Origin: Zygnema cylindricum
Taxonomy: Eukaryota > Streptophyta > Zygnematophyceae > Zygnematales > Zygnemataceae
Direction: 5' to 3'
Assembly (NCBI GenBank): GCA_037447655.1
Contig: JBBHKE010002383.1
Span: 12,501 to 76,500 of the forward strand
DNA length: 64,000 bases
Position numbers and translations under genes: made by a program. Numbering within the stretch: position 1 is the stretch's first letter; each line of letters starts with the position of its first letter. Shown piece after piece: positions 44,168-55,531 of the stretch. The notes beneath the pieces are model-generated. The model had not been told where the DNA came from, searched no databases, and worked only from the letters and a program-made list of their open reading frames with translations.

Positions 44168-44240
44168 GAGCTGGTGGCACAGTGGTTAGTGCGCTGACAA
44201 ATCAAGTTAGACGTCCCAGGTTCGAGCACTGGCCGGCCCA
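44168..44240 (+). other. tRNA-like sequence (pseudo-tRNA or SINE head)
   Basis: A full cloverleaf can be drawn: acceptor GAGCTGG/CCGGCCC (one A-C mismatch, one wobble), D-stem GCAC/GTGC, anticodon stem CTGAC/GTTAG with loop AAATCAA, variable ACGTC, T-stem CCAGG/ACTGG with loop TTCGAGC. The A-box and B-box are good. U33 is missing from the anticodon loop (A instead) and the T-stem has a mismatch, so I think it is not a functional tRNA. It lies 52 bases before the copia LTR at 44292. Confidence 0.55.
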
Positions 44241-44291
44241 CTTTTCCTTAATATGGGACATACCGAATCCCAGATTTCACATAAATCAACT

Positions 44292-45341
44292 TGTAGAAAT
44301 TGATGGTTCTTTTAGTATTTTCTAGGTCTAAAATAAAGTGCACAAAAAGAAGCCAGGGCAGTCTGTCTCTAACTTCTCTCTCCAACTCCCACATTTGTTG
44401 CAGTCACTGAGAAGTTGGAGAGGAATCTAGTGCCATGGTTGCCTATGCTATCCAGAGATTTACGGCGCAGTAAAGTAGTTGATTTACTAAAAGAAAAATT
44501 GTTGGTTACGGGATTTGATACAGGTACCTACGGATAGGTAACGCCGCCGGTAGGAGGTAGCCTCATTGATTTAGTCTAGGATTAGTGTTACACGATATAG
44601 GGTTTAATAAATATCTAAACGTTAACATATAGGCTAATTCATTTAACGGCAACTATATATGGGATACATAGAGTCAATTATAAAAAGTACGGATTACGAG
44701 TACGAAGAAAAAATAAGTACTGCGCATTTGTTTCGATAGCGAAACAAATACATCGCAAATATTTATGACGACTATGATTGAAATCAGCATTCAATCGGAC
44801 AACCGGAAAGAATGCCGAGATCGCGAAAGAATATTTTGGCGGTTTATGGTCGCCACCACATCGGATGACACGTGGCACCATGACATTGGATTTCGGCATC
44901 TCCAGGGATTATAGAAATGAATCGAGATAAAACACGTGTCGACATTTTGGTCATGTCGTATAATGTTCGTACATAAAGTACACCGGCAGCTGTACCTTTC
45001 TGTACGGTACAGTAAAATGATTGGTGTCATACGTCAATAGATAGAGTTTTAGAGAGAGATAGGACTTAGAAAACTTTGGAAGATAGGACCCTCTCTCCGA
45101 GAGAGCTTATGTACAAAATGTCAACTTTGACCCTCGATAACTTACTGCTTAGAGGAGCAAATTCAGAGATTTTTTTTGCTATTGACTCACGCAAGTCTTA
45201 CCTTCACATAGGTGTAGGTGGTGAGAGTTTTTGTTTGCCAGGGTGGTAATTATTCTTCCTGAAACACGAAGGGGTCAGGGTTATCCTAGAGGCTTCTTGA
45301 AGCTGTGCATTCTGAGGACCTATGGAGGTGTCAAAGTTGCA
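44292..45341 (+). repeat. 5' LTR of the copia element at 44292-50726
   Basis: TGTAGAAATTGATGG to GTTGCA. Modules: GCCATGG block (44432), antisense tRNA-like block (about 44520-44590), palindrome ATTTGTTTCG/CGAAACAAAT (44724), CACGTG boxes (44868, 44934), GTAC-armed repeat (44965-45010) and the leader CTTAGAGGAGCAAATT. The gag ATG is at 45322. Confidence 0.85.
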
Positions 45342-46383
45342 AGTTATGGGCCCACCCTCTAGGGTACCCATATTTAATGGAACTGGCTTCATATACAAGA
45401 AAACTATGATGATAGGAGCTTTATGCGAGAAAAGAATTTGGGGGATAGTGAGTGGACAAGTGGGGCGTGCATCAAGTCTTATAATCCCTCCAGGGTTTGG
45501 AGGAAGCAGATTCACAAGGAAAGCAGATCTATCTTCAATGGAGGAGACGAAGGAAGGAGAGGTGGTGGACAAAGGAACGGAGAAGGAGACGACCACACGA
45601 ACAGTAACTGTTAGGGCATTCATGTCACCTATTCCAAGGAACGAGGAGAATGATATTGATACCTGGGACTTTATAAATATGGCCGCAAAGCACTTCATCC
45701 TCCGCCATCTTACTCAAGGACTTGCATGTCATCATTTGCAGTAAAAAGGCATCCGATCTTTGGATGGCTCTCATAGAGATGTACCAAAGTGGTACGATTC
45801 AGCAACAACAGTTGGCTGATCATAAAGTTAAGGAGTATGTATACAAAAGGGGGAAGATGTTGGATTTTTGCAATGAGCTTGCTACACTCTTGATGGAGCT
45901 AGAGAGTGCGGGAAACGATTTTAGTGAAAATGAAAAGGTAAACTGTTTATTGATGAAGTTACCCGATGAGTTCGAGAACATAGTCAACTGTGTGCAGGAC
46001 TTGCCGGACTCAAGGTGGATATGGAACTCAGTGGTGGAGAGATTCTCGTTCGCGAGAATATGATTGAGATCCGAAGAGGAGGAAAGAGTGGGCAAGCCTT
46101 GGCAACTGCGGCAGATTGGAGGAACAAGGATTCCTTGAAACCGGTCGGAAACTATTGGGGGAGGGAGCAGAAAAATCAGACCGACGAGTTCGGACCAAGG
46201 GCTCCCAAAGGTTTATGTCATTTTTGTAAGAAACCTGGGCACTATATGGCAGAGTGCACTAAGCTAAGCGAGCTTCGGTTAAAAGAGGGGCAGACTAGTG
46301 GTACCCGGAGAGGAAAGAAAAAGGCCCTTGTGACACAGGTACTTGAGGCGGAATCCGAGGACGAGGACGATGAGCTCCTTTAG
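45322..46383 (+). pseudogene. Copia gag, start codon inside the 5' LTR, three frame segments
   Basis: ATG 45322 reads MEVSKLQVMGPPSRVPIFNG, crossing the LTR end at 45341 and the primer site. Segment 1 runs to 45744, segment 2 (45722-46063) carries the gag core (MYQSGTIQQQQLADHKVKEY, VNCLLMKLPDEFENIV) and segment 3 (46015-46383) has the zinc knuckle CHFCKKPGHYMAECT. The gag ends at a TAG that sits 30 codons before the protease motif, so either it is a lesion or gag and pol were separate. Confidence 0.82.
45342..45356 (+). promoter_or_regulatory. Primer-binding site, half-tRNA-iMet type
   Basis: AGTTATGGGCCCACC: 14 of 15 bases match the complement of the plant initiator tRNA-Met anticodon arm. 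It immediately follows the LTR and encodes part of gag. Confidence 0.75.
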
Positions 46384-46392
46384 GATGAGGAG

Positions 46393-48324
46393 TTGGAGGC
46401 GAAAAACGAGGTCGAAATACCACGAAGGCAAAAATGTGCTTACGGGGGATTGAAAGGTGAAGCAGGCTGGATTGTAGATTCTGGTGCCTCCATGCACATG
46501 TGTAAGGATAGGCACCTGTTCACTAAGATAAGAAATATTCCCACTGTAGAGATAGAGTACGGGGATGGGAGGATAGTCACCACTACTCTTGTAGGATCGG
46601 TAGATTTGAAAGTTTTAGTAGAAGGAAAGACATCTATAGTAACATTCTTTGATGTATTGTTTATTCCGGAGCTGAACAAAAACCTCATCTCTACATCCGT
46701 ATTAGATGATAAGGGTTATTTTACTAGCACTAGGGAAGGAGTCTTTACTGCTAGTTTTGAGGAGGATGTCTATTTCATTGCTGAGAAAGGTAGCCATGGG
46801 ATGTTTAGGCTTGTTTTAAGTAATGAAAAGAATAAACTTTATTATGCTGGTGATTATGATATTATGATGTGGCATAAGAGGCTTGGGCATGTGAATCTAG
46901 ACAAGTTAACTGAGATGAAAAAGATGGGAGTGGTGGAAGGGATTAAGTTTAGTGAGAATGATAATATAAGTGATTGTAGTGGATGTGCTCAAGGTAAAAC
47001 ACACAGATTACCCTTTCCTAAAACAGCCACCTATAAGGGAGAAAAAAATTTAGATCTAGTACACACAGATATTTGGGGACCGGCTAAAGTGCCCTCACAG
47101 GGGGGGAAGAGATTTATGATGACTATCACTGATGATTGGTCTCGGTATTCCCGAGTGTATTTTTTGAAAAACAAGTCCGAAGCTCAGGATTGTTTTAGAC
47201 AATATAAAGCATGGAGTGAAAACATTCATGAAAATCCAATCAAGAGAATAAGGAGTGACAATGGTGGAGAGTATACTTCTAACCAGTTTCAGGATTTTCT
47301 AAGAGAAGATGGGGTCCAACACCAAAAGAAAGTCCCAGTAAACCCGGAACAGAATGGGGTAGCAGAAAGGTTGAATAGAACACTAAGTGATAGTGCTAGA
47401 AGTATGTTGTCGGATAAGAAGATAGGAAAAAGGTTTTGGGCAGAAGCAATGAACTGTGCTAATTACCTCAAAAATAGAGTTCTTACTTCAGCTATAAAAG
47501 ATCAAACACCTTATGAGAGATGGACAGGCCGGAAACCAGACTTATCTCATTTAAAGGTTTTCGGCAGTCAAGTGTTCAGTCTAGATACTGATCGGTCCAA
47601 TTGGAAGCTAGATCCTAAAGGAAAACCGGGATACTTATTAGGATATGATGAAGATGTTAAAGGATATAGAGTTTATGATCTAAAAAGGGAAGATATAATC
47701 TTAGTAAAGCATCTAGTAGTTATGGATGAAGGAAAGTCTGTGGATCCCTTCAAATATACAAAGTCAGTAAAAATCAGATTTGAGTCAGAAAATTCCGATG
47801 ACTTTGAGCTCCCTAACTATCCGGGTTTTAGAGAAGATGACATTCTTGCAGATACAAGTCAGACCGAAAAGGACTTGGCTGTGGAAACTACAGTGACAAC
47901 TCTACCCGAAGCGGAAGACGTGGTGGAAATTGATTCGGAATCAAAGGATAGGGGAGAAGCCGAGTTTGTTCGAAAGAATCCACGAGAACCATCTATTCCG
48001 GCCTCAAATTTTGAGGGGGGAAGGAGAAGTAGCAAAAGACTACAAGAAAAACAGGTTAATAACCAGGTAACAAAACTATCTCATCAAGATGAACCTCAAA
48101 CTTATGGAGAGGCGATGACTTGTCGAGAAAGAAACCGGTGGAAGACTGCCATCTATGAGGAGATGTCCTCAATTATGGCAGCCGATACTTGGGAGCTGGT
48201 GGATTGTCCACCTAACCGAAAACGAATCGGTTGTAAGTGGGTTTTCAAATTAAAACTGAACCCAGATAACCCAACCGAGCGCTACAAGGCCCGATTAGTG
48301 GCAAAGGGATTTACACAAAAATAG
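46393..48324 (+). pseudogene. Copia protease, integrase and RT N-terminus
   Basis: 643 open codons, the longest frame in the window. Protease IVDSGASMHMC (intact D-S-G-A) at about residues 30-40; integrase zinc region HKRLGHVNLDKL and CSGCAQGKTHR, catalytic Asp in LVHTDIWGPA, Asp in RIRSDNGGEYTSN, Glu in NPEQNGVAERLNRTL; then CANYLKNR, KVFGSQVFSLD, a Ser/Glu-rich linker and the RT start RIGCKWVFKLKLNPDN. It ends at a TAG inside RT (Gln in the relative at 28589-32400). No other lesion is visible within it, so integrase itself might still fold. Confidence 0.88.
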
Positions 48325-49662
48325 GGAATTGACTACGAGGAAACCTTTGCCCCGGTGGTCAGATTTCCCTCCGTCCGCATACTTCTCAGCCTAGCAGCAG
48401 CGAAAGACATGGAAGTGCACCAGATGGACATCAAAACAACCTTTTTGCATGGAGAATTGGAAAAGGAGATCTTCATGCGACAACCCGAAGGGTTTGGGGA
48501 GGAAGGAGAGGAGAGTAGGGTATGACGGCTGATTAAATCTCTTTATGGTTTGAAACTGGCGCCTCGACAGTGGAATAAGAAGCTTGATGAGTTTTTTACC
48601 GGTCTGGGATATATCCGGATCAGCTCAGATCACTCAATCTATGTTTTCAAAGATGAGGAAGGTTTTATATTTATTGCAATTTATGTTGATGATTTGCTTG
48701 TCTTAAGTAAATTAATGGAAAAAATTAATAAACTGAAAACCGATCTTAAGGGGAGATTTGAAATGAAGGATATGGGGGAAGCAAAATATATTTTGGGAAT
48801 TTAAGTAGAGAGAGACCGAAAAAGAAAAATTATAAGATTGACTCAAAAGGAAGCAATAGGGAACATGCTTGAAAAATTTCAAATGGATAAAGCTAATAGT
48901 TGTTCAACTCCAATGGAGTTGAAGAAGGGAAGTGAGGGGAGTGAGGAAGAAGGAGTCATAGTCTTAGACGAGGAATTATCTCTTGAAGAATAGAAGTTCA
49001 TGCAGACTATTCCTTACAGGCAAGTAGTGGGAAGTCTAATCTATTTTATGAATTGTACCCGGCCGGATTTAGCTGCAGCTGTAGGAGTGCTGAGTAGAAG
49101 TCTAAATGCTCCCACTAAGAGGGATTGGGAGGCAGCTAAGAGAGTCCTTAGATATTTGATAGGAATTAGGGATCTATGGTTGCATTTGGGTGGGGAGAAT
49201 ACTGACATCACTACTTGGAGTGATGCTCCGATGAGGAGATGCACTTCTGGATATGTATTATATGTGGGTGATAGGGCTTTCTGTTGGAGTAGCAAACAAC
49301 AAAAAGTTATTGCTCAGTCCACCATCGAGGCTGAGTATATAGCCTCTTGCTCTGCTGTAAAAGAATTGATGTGGGTCAAGTCTTTGCTTAGTGAGCTTGG
49401 TCACCTTAAGAGTGGTGTGCATAATTTTTTTTGTGATAATCAGGCAGCAATCGCAATTTTTGCAAATCTTAAACATCATTTTAAAGCCAAACACATGGAC
49501 ATCAGACTCAGCTTTGTTAGAGAGAAAGTAGAAAACAAAATAATCAGTTTAGAGTACCGACCAGATAGTGAGATGGTAGAAGACATGATGACCAAACCTG
49601 TGCCTTCCCCTAAGCAAATTTTCTGCAGGGATAAGTGTGGTCTGAAATTAAAGATTGACTAG
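48325..49662 (+). pseudogene. Copia RT and RNase H, interrupted
   Basis: RT palm IYVDDLLVLS is intact, but stops occur near 48523 (TGA), 48802 (TAA) and 48990 (TAG). RNase H begins at 49000 (TIPYRQVVGSLIYFMNCTRP). A small deletion removed S-Y-G-D-A-S after TTWSDA, which takes out part of the first RNase H motif compared with the copy at 29637-31830. Confidence 0.85.
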
Positions 49663-49675
49663 AAAATAAGGGGAG
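49663..49675 (+). other. Polypurine tract of the copia element
   Basis: AAAATAAGGGGAG directly precedes TGTAG of the 3' LTR. Confidence 0.75.
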
Positions 49676-50726
49676 TGTAGAAATTAATGATCCATTTAAA
49701 GTATTTTCTAGGTCTAAATAGAAATATAGAAGAAGCCGAGGCAGTCTACCTCTAACTTCTCTCTCCAACTCTCAAACTTGTCGTAGTCACTGAGAAATTG
49801 GAGAGGGAGCTAGAGCCATGGCTACCTAGGCTAGCTAGAAGTTTACAGGATTATATATTACTTAGGGGTTTGATTGCTAAAAAGATAGTGCCGCCTACAG
49901 TATTTGATCCTTGTACCTACCGATTGACAAGGAGACGGTAGACGGTAGCCTTAGCCGTTAAGTCTTCATCGAATGTTACGTAATATAGGGTATGATATTT
50001 AATTAAATGTTATTGAGTAGGAAAATTCATTTAACTATAACTGATTACTAGAGACATAGATCCATAATTGTAAAAGTACGGATAGCGGTACGGATAAGAA
50101 ACCAATACCGCTCATTTGTTTCTTTATAGAAAATAATATAGCACATGCATTTATTACAGCTACGATTAAATATGAATTTAATCGGACGGCTGGAATTAAC
50201 GCCGAGATCGCGGAAGAGGATTTCGGCAGTTTATGGACATCGCCACATCAGACGACACGTGGCGTAATAACATTGGATCGCGGCATCTCCGAGGATTACG
50301 GGAACGAATCCGGACATACCACGTGTCGACATTTAGGCCATGTCGTACGATGTTCGTACAAAAAGTACACCGGCAGCTGTACTTTTGTGTACGGAGCTAC
50401 ATTCTGATTAGCTCCGTACATCAGTAGATAGAATTTGTGAGAGAGATAGGACTTAGAAAAATTAGGAGATAGGACCCTCTCTCCCAGAGAGCTTTGTGCA
50501 AAAGGTCAACTTTGACCCTCCATAACTTACTGCTCAGGGGAGCAAATTTAGAGATTCTTTTTGCTATCGACTCAGGGGAGTCTTGTCTTCACAGGGAGAA
50601 GTTGGTCAGAGTTTTTGTTTGCCAGGGTGGCAGTTAATTTTGCTGAAACACAAAGGGGTCAGGGTTATCCTAGAGGATTCTTAGAAGCTGTCCACTCTGA
50701 GGACTTATGGAGGTCTCAAAGTTTCA
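49676..50726 (+). repeat. 3' LTR of the copia element at 44292-50726
   Basis: TGTAGAAATTAATG to GTTTCA. Same module order as the 5' LTR, with the antisense tRNA-like block at about 49895-49965, but its palindrome at about 50113 has decayed. It ends with the gag start ATGGAGGTCTCAAAG as expected for an LTR that contains the gag start codon. Confidence 0.82.
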
Positions 50727-50730
50727 ACAT

Positions 50731-51136
50731 GAAATATGGGTACCACAATACACCATAATGCACAGCGGAAAGCTCCAAGGATCTTCTAGTAGCAACTAGA
50801 AGCGCACACATCAATGACAGACAAGGTTGCGCTTTATTACTCAAGAGAGGATTACAAGATTCAATGCTCGCTACGAAGGTCTACCCAAAGAGTCTATCTC
50901 GTACTACTTCTGTCCCACTATTTGAACTAACTTCTTGCTAGCCAACCCAATACTGTACAATGTACACGTGGACCTTCGCGGTCAACCGAGATCTACCGAA
51001 GGTATCTTTCTAGAACTATACAGTTAAATCCACTTTTGCGGCATTGGTATACTGCCCCGCTGCGTTGCTATGCTGCGCTCCGCTATTCTACTAAGTATTT
51101 ATGTTGCTATGTTGCGCTGATCTAGAATCGCAGCTT
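50731..51136 (-). mobile_element. Gypsy LTR fragment
   Basis: Matches 34061-34470 of the gypsy 3' LTR, without the first 20-odd and last 60-odd bases. Five bases separate it from the copia 3' LTR, and it runs directly into a different gypsy family at 51136. Confidence 0.8.
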
Positions 51137-52099
51137 GTCGAGCGTGCCTGATGAACGTGAGGGAAGGGCCCATAGCCCGGTGCTATCGGTATTGGAGTCC
51201 TGCAAATAAACCACAAATGCGAATGCTTCCCAAAATGATGATCATACCAACAGCTGCCGCATCCCTCTTACAGATATGCATGCACAATAGGTGGGAGGCA
51301 TGGGCATGGAATAGGGATGAGGGTAGGGGGAAAGCGAAAGTCAAAGCTAGGCTATTAACCAATAAGCGGAAAGCAAGTATAAGTGAACTGACACAAGACA
51401 AATAAATTCGTACTACACTTGGGGCAAAAAGTTCTGCTCCCGACTGCAGCTAGATCCGCGGCCTGAAGTACTTATTCGGTCCACAATTATAAGACAAAAT
51501 CCTGAAAATGACACTAACTTACCAGACTTTAACCTAACGTAATTAATGGAAAAAAAGTCAGCTGAGGCTGAACTAAATTTCTACTGACGCCTACCAGCAT
51601 AATCTATATGCAAATCCGGAAAGTTACGTGGCAATCCACAATGTACCCCCCATGGGGGATGGTGGTAAATAGTTCCATGTAACAGAGTTGCAATCTTAGA
51701 GACTGTAGAACTTTGTCGTTCGGCCTTCGTTTGGCGCCAAATAAAGTGCGTTCCGCTCAGTTTAGGAAATACAAGAATCTCGTCCGGCTTGGTGCACTCC
51801 CCTCTCCGTAATTTTAAGTCCGTACAGGGTAAAAAGGCCCGGAAATCCTTGGTGATATAAAGGTGTGCCTGAAAAGCACATGAGCTTGACTGCTGTCGAC
51901 CGTGCCTGATGAACGTGAGGGAAGGGCCCACATCCTGGTGCTATCGGTATTGGAGTCTTGCAAATAAACCCCAAATGCGAATGCTTCCCAAAATGATGAT
52001 CATACCAACTGCTGATGCATCCCTCTTACAAATATGCATGCACAATAAGAGGGAGGCGTGGGCATGGAATAGGGATGAGGGCAGGGGGAAAGCGAAAGT
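51136..52099. repeat. 206-bp direct repeat pair, 758 bp apart
   Basis: 51136-51341 and 51894-52099 are direct copies with about a dozen differences. They might be remnants of the LTRs or of an internal duplication in the degenerate gypsy family to the right. The 550 bp between them contain an open minus-strand frame (51931-51581, PDEILVFPKLSGTHFIWRQT) that looks coding but that I cannot identify. Confidence 0.6.
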
Positions 52100-52615
52100 T
52101 ATCCCCTTTCCCTTCTCCCCCCTCCCTAGCCGGGGGAAGGAATTAGGGTCTCCGTAATCGGGCTGATATCCCAATTTCCCCCCCTCTTAGTCAATCGTGA
52201 CTAAGATATATAAAAAAAAGAATCACCCGCTCCATTCGCAGTTCCCACAGAACCAGATGCTGGAGGGTAGAGGGTGTGGCTCCCAATAGGAGGGGATACA
52301 AGCTGAATGCCAACACTGACCACACTGATTGCAGACCAATAGGTTGAGAAGCTGGGAGGACTAGTAGCAAGCTGATGAACAAGAGGGGGGAGGGGCAAAG
52401 TAAGTTAAGTGGAAAGTGGGTTCGTCTTCCAATCCCTGAAGATGGCAGGGGGCCACATTGATCTGATTTTATTTAATTCGTCGACCATCTTTCCTCTCCA
52501 AGGTAAGAACCCCTTTGTTGGAAACCTCAACCACTTTCAAGATTACTCTCGCGGTGGAAATATCTAGCGTGTCTTTCTTTTGTTGCATTCGATATACAAA
52601 GTCCCCCGGCATAAA
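52100..52615. other. 3' part of the second gypsy family, no domain recognised
   Basis: C-rich and G-rich runs (52105-52190) and short frames without known motifs. It lies between the direct repeats and the integrase end at 52616. Confidence 0.4.
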
Positions 52616-53719
52616 TCATCGCTGCCGAGGCACATAATTCCCACTCCGGCGTTGAGAATACCACAATTGATCTCGGTGTTGAGCCGCTTGCAAATTGCCC
52701 ATGGCTAGAGGCATCTCTCGGTGGAATACCTTGGCTATGTCGGCGATTAGTTTCTCGATTGTCCCCTTGTCATCCATCTCCGGTAAGACTACCAATTGGG
52801 CAGATGCAGCTCCGCGCAGGATGGGATGTCGTCCAAAGAGAATGAAATAAGGGCTATAGGAATAAAGAGAAGCTTGCCTGCTAAATCGGTAACCCATAGC
52901 AATCCAAGGCACTTTTTTGTCCCACTCCCCCAAATCTTCTTCCACGGCATATTTTCGTAGTGACCGCTTCACTGTCTGTACCCACCTTTTGGCCAAACCG
53001 TCAGCTTGAGGGTGGTCACGGCTAATCAGCCGATGGTCGACCAAGCATTTTTCCAAGAGGTTGGAAAATTCTCCGGCAAATTCAAAGCCTTGGTCGGTTA
53101 GAACTTCCGCAGGCGCTCTGAATTGGGACATAACTCTTTGCAAAAAGGCATATGCAATTGCCTTCGACTCCTTCCGAGGCAAAACCACCAACTCAATCCA
53201 TTTTGAAAAATGTTCTATCATGACTAGCACAAAGCAGTTTCCCCGCCTGTTGGTCGGAAAAGGTCCCAAAAGATCCAAAGACCACCGATAAAACATCCCT
53301 CGGATAGGAAGTGAATGAAGCTCTGTCTCGCCCTTCTTGTCAAAAGCTGCCTTAACTCGATCGCATGAGGAGCAAGTTTGCACAATTCAGTTGACTAAGG
53401 TCTGCAACCCATGCCACCAATACGAGCCCGTAACCAGCGAAGTGGTCCGCTTTTGCCCGAAGTGTCCACATTGCCGATGGAGATTGGAAATCAGAGTTTC
53501 TCGTTCAGAGGGGGGAGGAACCACTTTCCTCGTGCCGTCTGACCATTTCCGAAGGAGAACACCTTTGTCCCAATCATACGCAGCCATCCGGGTTTGCACC
53601 CGAGATAACGGAACTCCAGTCAAGTGGGGAAGAGGTGACCCATGCTGGATGGATTGGAGAGCGTCGAGGTCGTTCCAGATGTCCCTCCGTCCGGCTCCTA
53701 TGGGAGCCTGTCCCTCCAC
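52616..53719 (-). pseudogene. Second gypsy family: integrase
   Basis: Right part (53719-53387): HRQCGHFGQKRTTSLVTGSYWW, a zinc-region His pair; then CSSCDRVKA. Core: Asp in RWSLDLLGPFPTNRRG, Asp in VLTDQGFEFAGEF, but HPQADGLAKRWVQT where the catalytic Glu is expected (usually A-D-G-L-A-E-R): Glu is Lys. The C-terminal part (SYSPYFILFGRHPILRG) follows. A stop near 53385 interrupts it. This family differs clearly from the gypsy at 34038-40406. Confidence 0.8.
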
Positions 53720-55072
53720 ATCGGCAGAGAAAGTTGACAGTTTCCCCCCCAGCTAGGGGAAGCCAGATGAAAACGGAGGAGGCTGGAATGATTCCCACGC
53801 TGATCTCAGGGCCCTCATCATGCCGAGCCCCGGTAGAATCCATGGTGGAGGGATCAGGATTCCGGCTAAGTCCGTCAGCATTCCCGTGGATCTCCCTTGC
53901 CCTATGAACAATGTCGAAATCATATTCTTGCAGGATAAGAACCCATCTGGTTAGTTTGCCGGTCAACTTACTATTTTCTATGATCCATTTCAACCGCTGG
54001 TGATCCGTAATCAAGGTAAAATGGACTCCGTACGAATAAGGTCGGAAATGCTGGATAGCCCAAACCGTTGCGAGTAACTCTCCGTGGTAACTGCTATAAT
54101 TCCCTTCTGCTCTGTTGTTGCTCCGATTGGCGTAGGCCACCACATATTCAGCTCTAACATCATCGACTTGAGCCAGAACCGCTCCTAATCCAGACTTGCT
54201 CCAATCAGTAGAAATGAGGAAAGGTCTTTGGTGATCAGGCATTCGGAGCACGGGGTGCTGCTTCAAAGCATCCTTCAAGAACTGGAAGGAGATCTGCTGT
54301 TCTTCGGCCCACTGCCACTCTTGGTCCTTGTGCAATAGCTGGTTAAGGGGCTGGGCGTGACTACTGAATTCTGGGATGAACCGCCGATAGTAATTGGCCA
54401 GACCCAAAAAAGTGCGAAGGGCCGACATGTCCTATGGTGGGGGAAGAGTGTCAAGGGCTGCCACCTTGACCATGTGGGGACCCACAGTCCCGAAGTCACC
54501 TCATGTCCGAGGTAAATGATTTTTTGCACCCCAAAAATGCCTTTGCCCGGGTGACATTTCAAGCCCACTGCTTGGAGTGCCTGAAGAACGATTTGGATAT
54601 GCTCCAGGTGTTCATCAAAAGTCTTTGAGAATATAATAACCTCATCAATATAGCATCAAACTCAATCGATCCCTCGGAGCGCTTCGTCCATTGCCCGTTG
54701 GAATTTTGCTGGTGCATTCTTAAGCCCGAAAGGCATGTCAATCCATTCATAAAGTCTGGAACCCACCCAAAATGCAGTTCTCTCGCGGTGCTTTGGTTCC
54801 ATTGCAATATGATGGTAACCATTCTTCATGTCCAGAGTGGAATATATAGTAGCGCCTGCAAGAGAGTCGAATATCTCTTTCGGAGTCGGCATCGGATACC
54901 GATCAGAGATGGTGGCCGTGTTCAGCATGCGATAGTCTACACACATCCGGAAATCTACAGTTTTCCTGGACGAGTCCTTTTTGGGAGAGAGGATTGTCGG
55001 GGAAGCGAACCCATGAAGTCTTGTACTTTCCTGAACCAATTTGGCTTCCACCAAGGTCTGGAAATTAGCCAT
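53574..55072 (-). pseudogene. Second gypsy family: RT and RNase H
   Basis: RT: VDYRMLNTATISDRYPMPTP, IYSTLDMKNGYHHIAM, MPFGLKNAPAKFQRAMDEAL; after a stop at 54662 the palm in another frame reads CYIDEVIIFS, so the second catalytic Asp is Glu. LKCHPGKGIFGVQKIIYLGH follows. RNase H (54428-53574): TFLGLANYYRRFIPEF, LISTDWSKSGLGAVLAQ, GELLATVWAIQHFRPY, LITDHQRLKWI and the connection GNADGLSRNPD. Frame breaks are numerous. Confidence 0.82.
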
Positions 55073-55099
55073 GATGAATTCATTTTCCTTGAAACTGAG

Positions 55100-55531
55100 A
55101 GGATAGTGCTTTTGCTAGACAGTAGCCATCTCGTTGATCAAATCGATTCGAAAAAGTGTTCCTTTGTAGATATCGACATTTGTTTTTGACCATGAGAACA
55201 CCTCTTTTTTTTCAGCCAACAGCTCCGAGAGTCGCGCCTTCTGCTAAGGGTCTAACTGCTCCCCCAGGGTCCAATCCATTTTCCCTGGCTCAACGGCAGC
55301 CCAAGCTTCCGGCGGTCTACCCCAGAGGTTAATGTCGAATTCCAACCCTACGGTGGATCTGCCCCTACCTCTCTGGCTAGGACATTGCTGCTGACAACTT
55401 CCGCTAAGTTGTCGCAATCTGAGCCGCTTTCCCCCCCCCACTAGGAAAACCTGCGGCTGTAAACTGTGAATTTTGGTTTTTCTCCTCTCTCTCCCCCCCT
55501 CAAGCTGCAAAGTTGCCTGCATCGCTAACAA
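55100..55531 (-). other. Region between RT and methyltransferase-like domain, unassigned
   Basis: Should hold the protease and RT N-terminus of the polyprotein, but I find no clear D-S/T-G. A basic/Gln-rich frame (55531-55244) starts with LAMQATLQLEGG. Decay or a lineage-specific spacer are both possible. Confidence 0.35.

Larger units (their letters stand above)
44292..50726 (+). mobile_element. Near full-length Ty1/copia element, inactivated
   Basis: LTRs 44292-45341 (1050 bp) and 49676-50726 (1051 bp), primer site at 45342, polypurine tract at 49663, and gag-protease-integrase-RT-RNase H in copia order. At least six in-frame stops or frameshifts interrupt it (near 45740, 46060, TAG 46381-46383, TAG 48322, TGA near 48523, TAA 48802, TAG near 48990). 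Flanks CAACT and ACATG do not match. The two LTRs are far more diverged from each other than expected for a copy whose pol is still about 90% identical in protein to that of 28589-32400, so recombination between elements is likely. Confidence 0.85.

Noticed and set aside
44168-44240. Functional tRNA gene
   Set aside because: U33 is missing, the anticodon would be A-U-C and the T-stem and acceptor have mismatches.
45342-45356. TATGGGCCCACC as only a conserved gag motif, unrelated to priming
   Set aside because: Its position directly after independently fixed LTR ends in several copies and its match to the tRNA-iMet anticodon arm fit a primer site better; both roles can hold.
50727-50731. Target duplication for the copia element at 44292-50726
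   Set aside because: ACATG on the right does not match CAACT on the left under LTR ends fixed by the other copies. A TCAAC match appears only if the LTR ends are shifted away from TG..CA.
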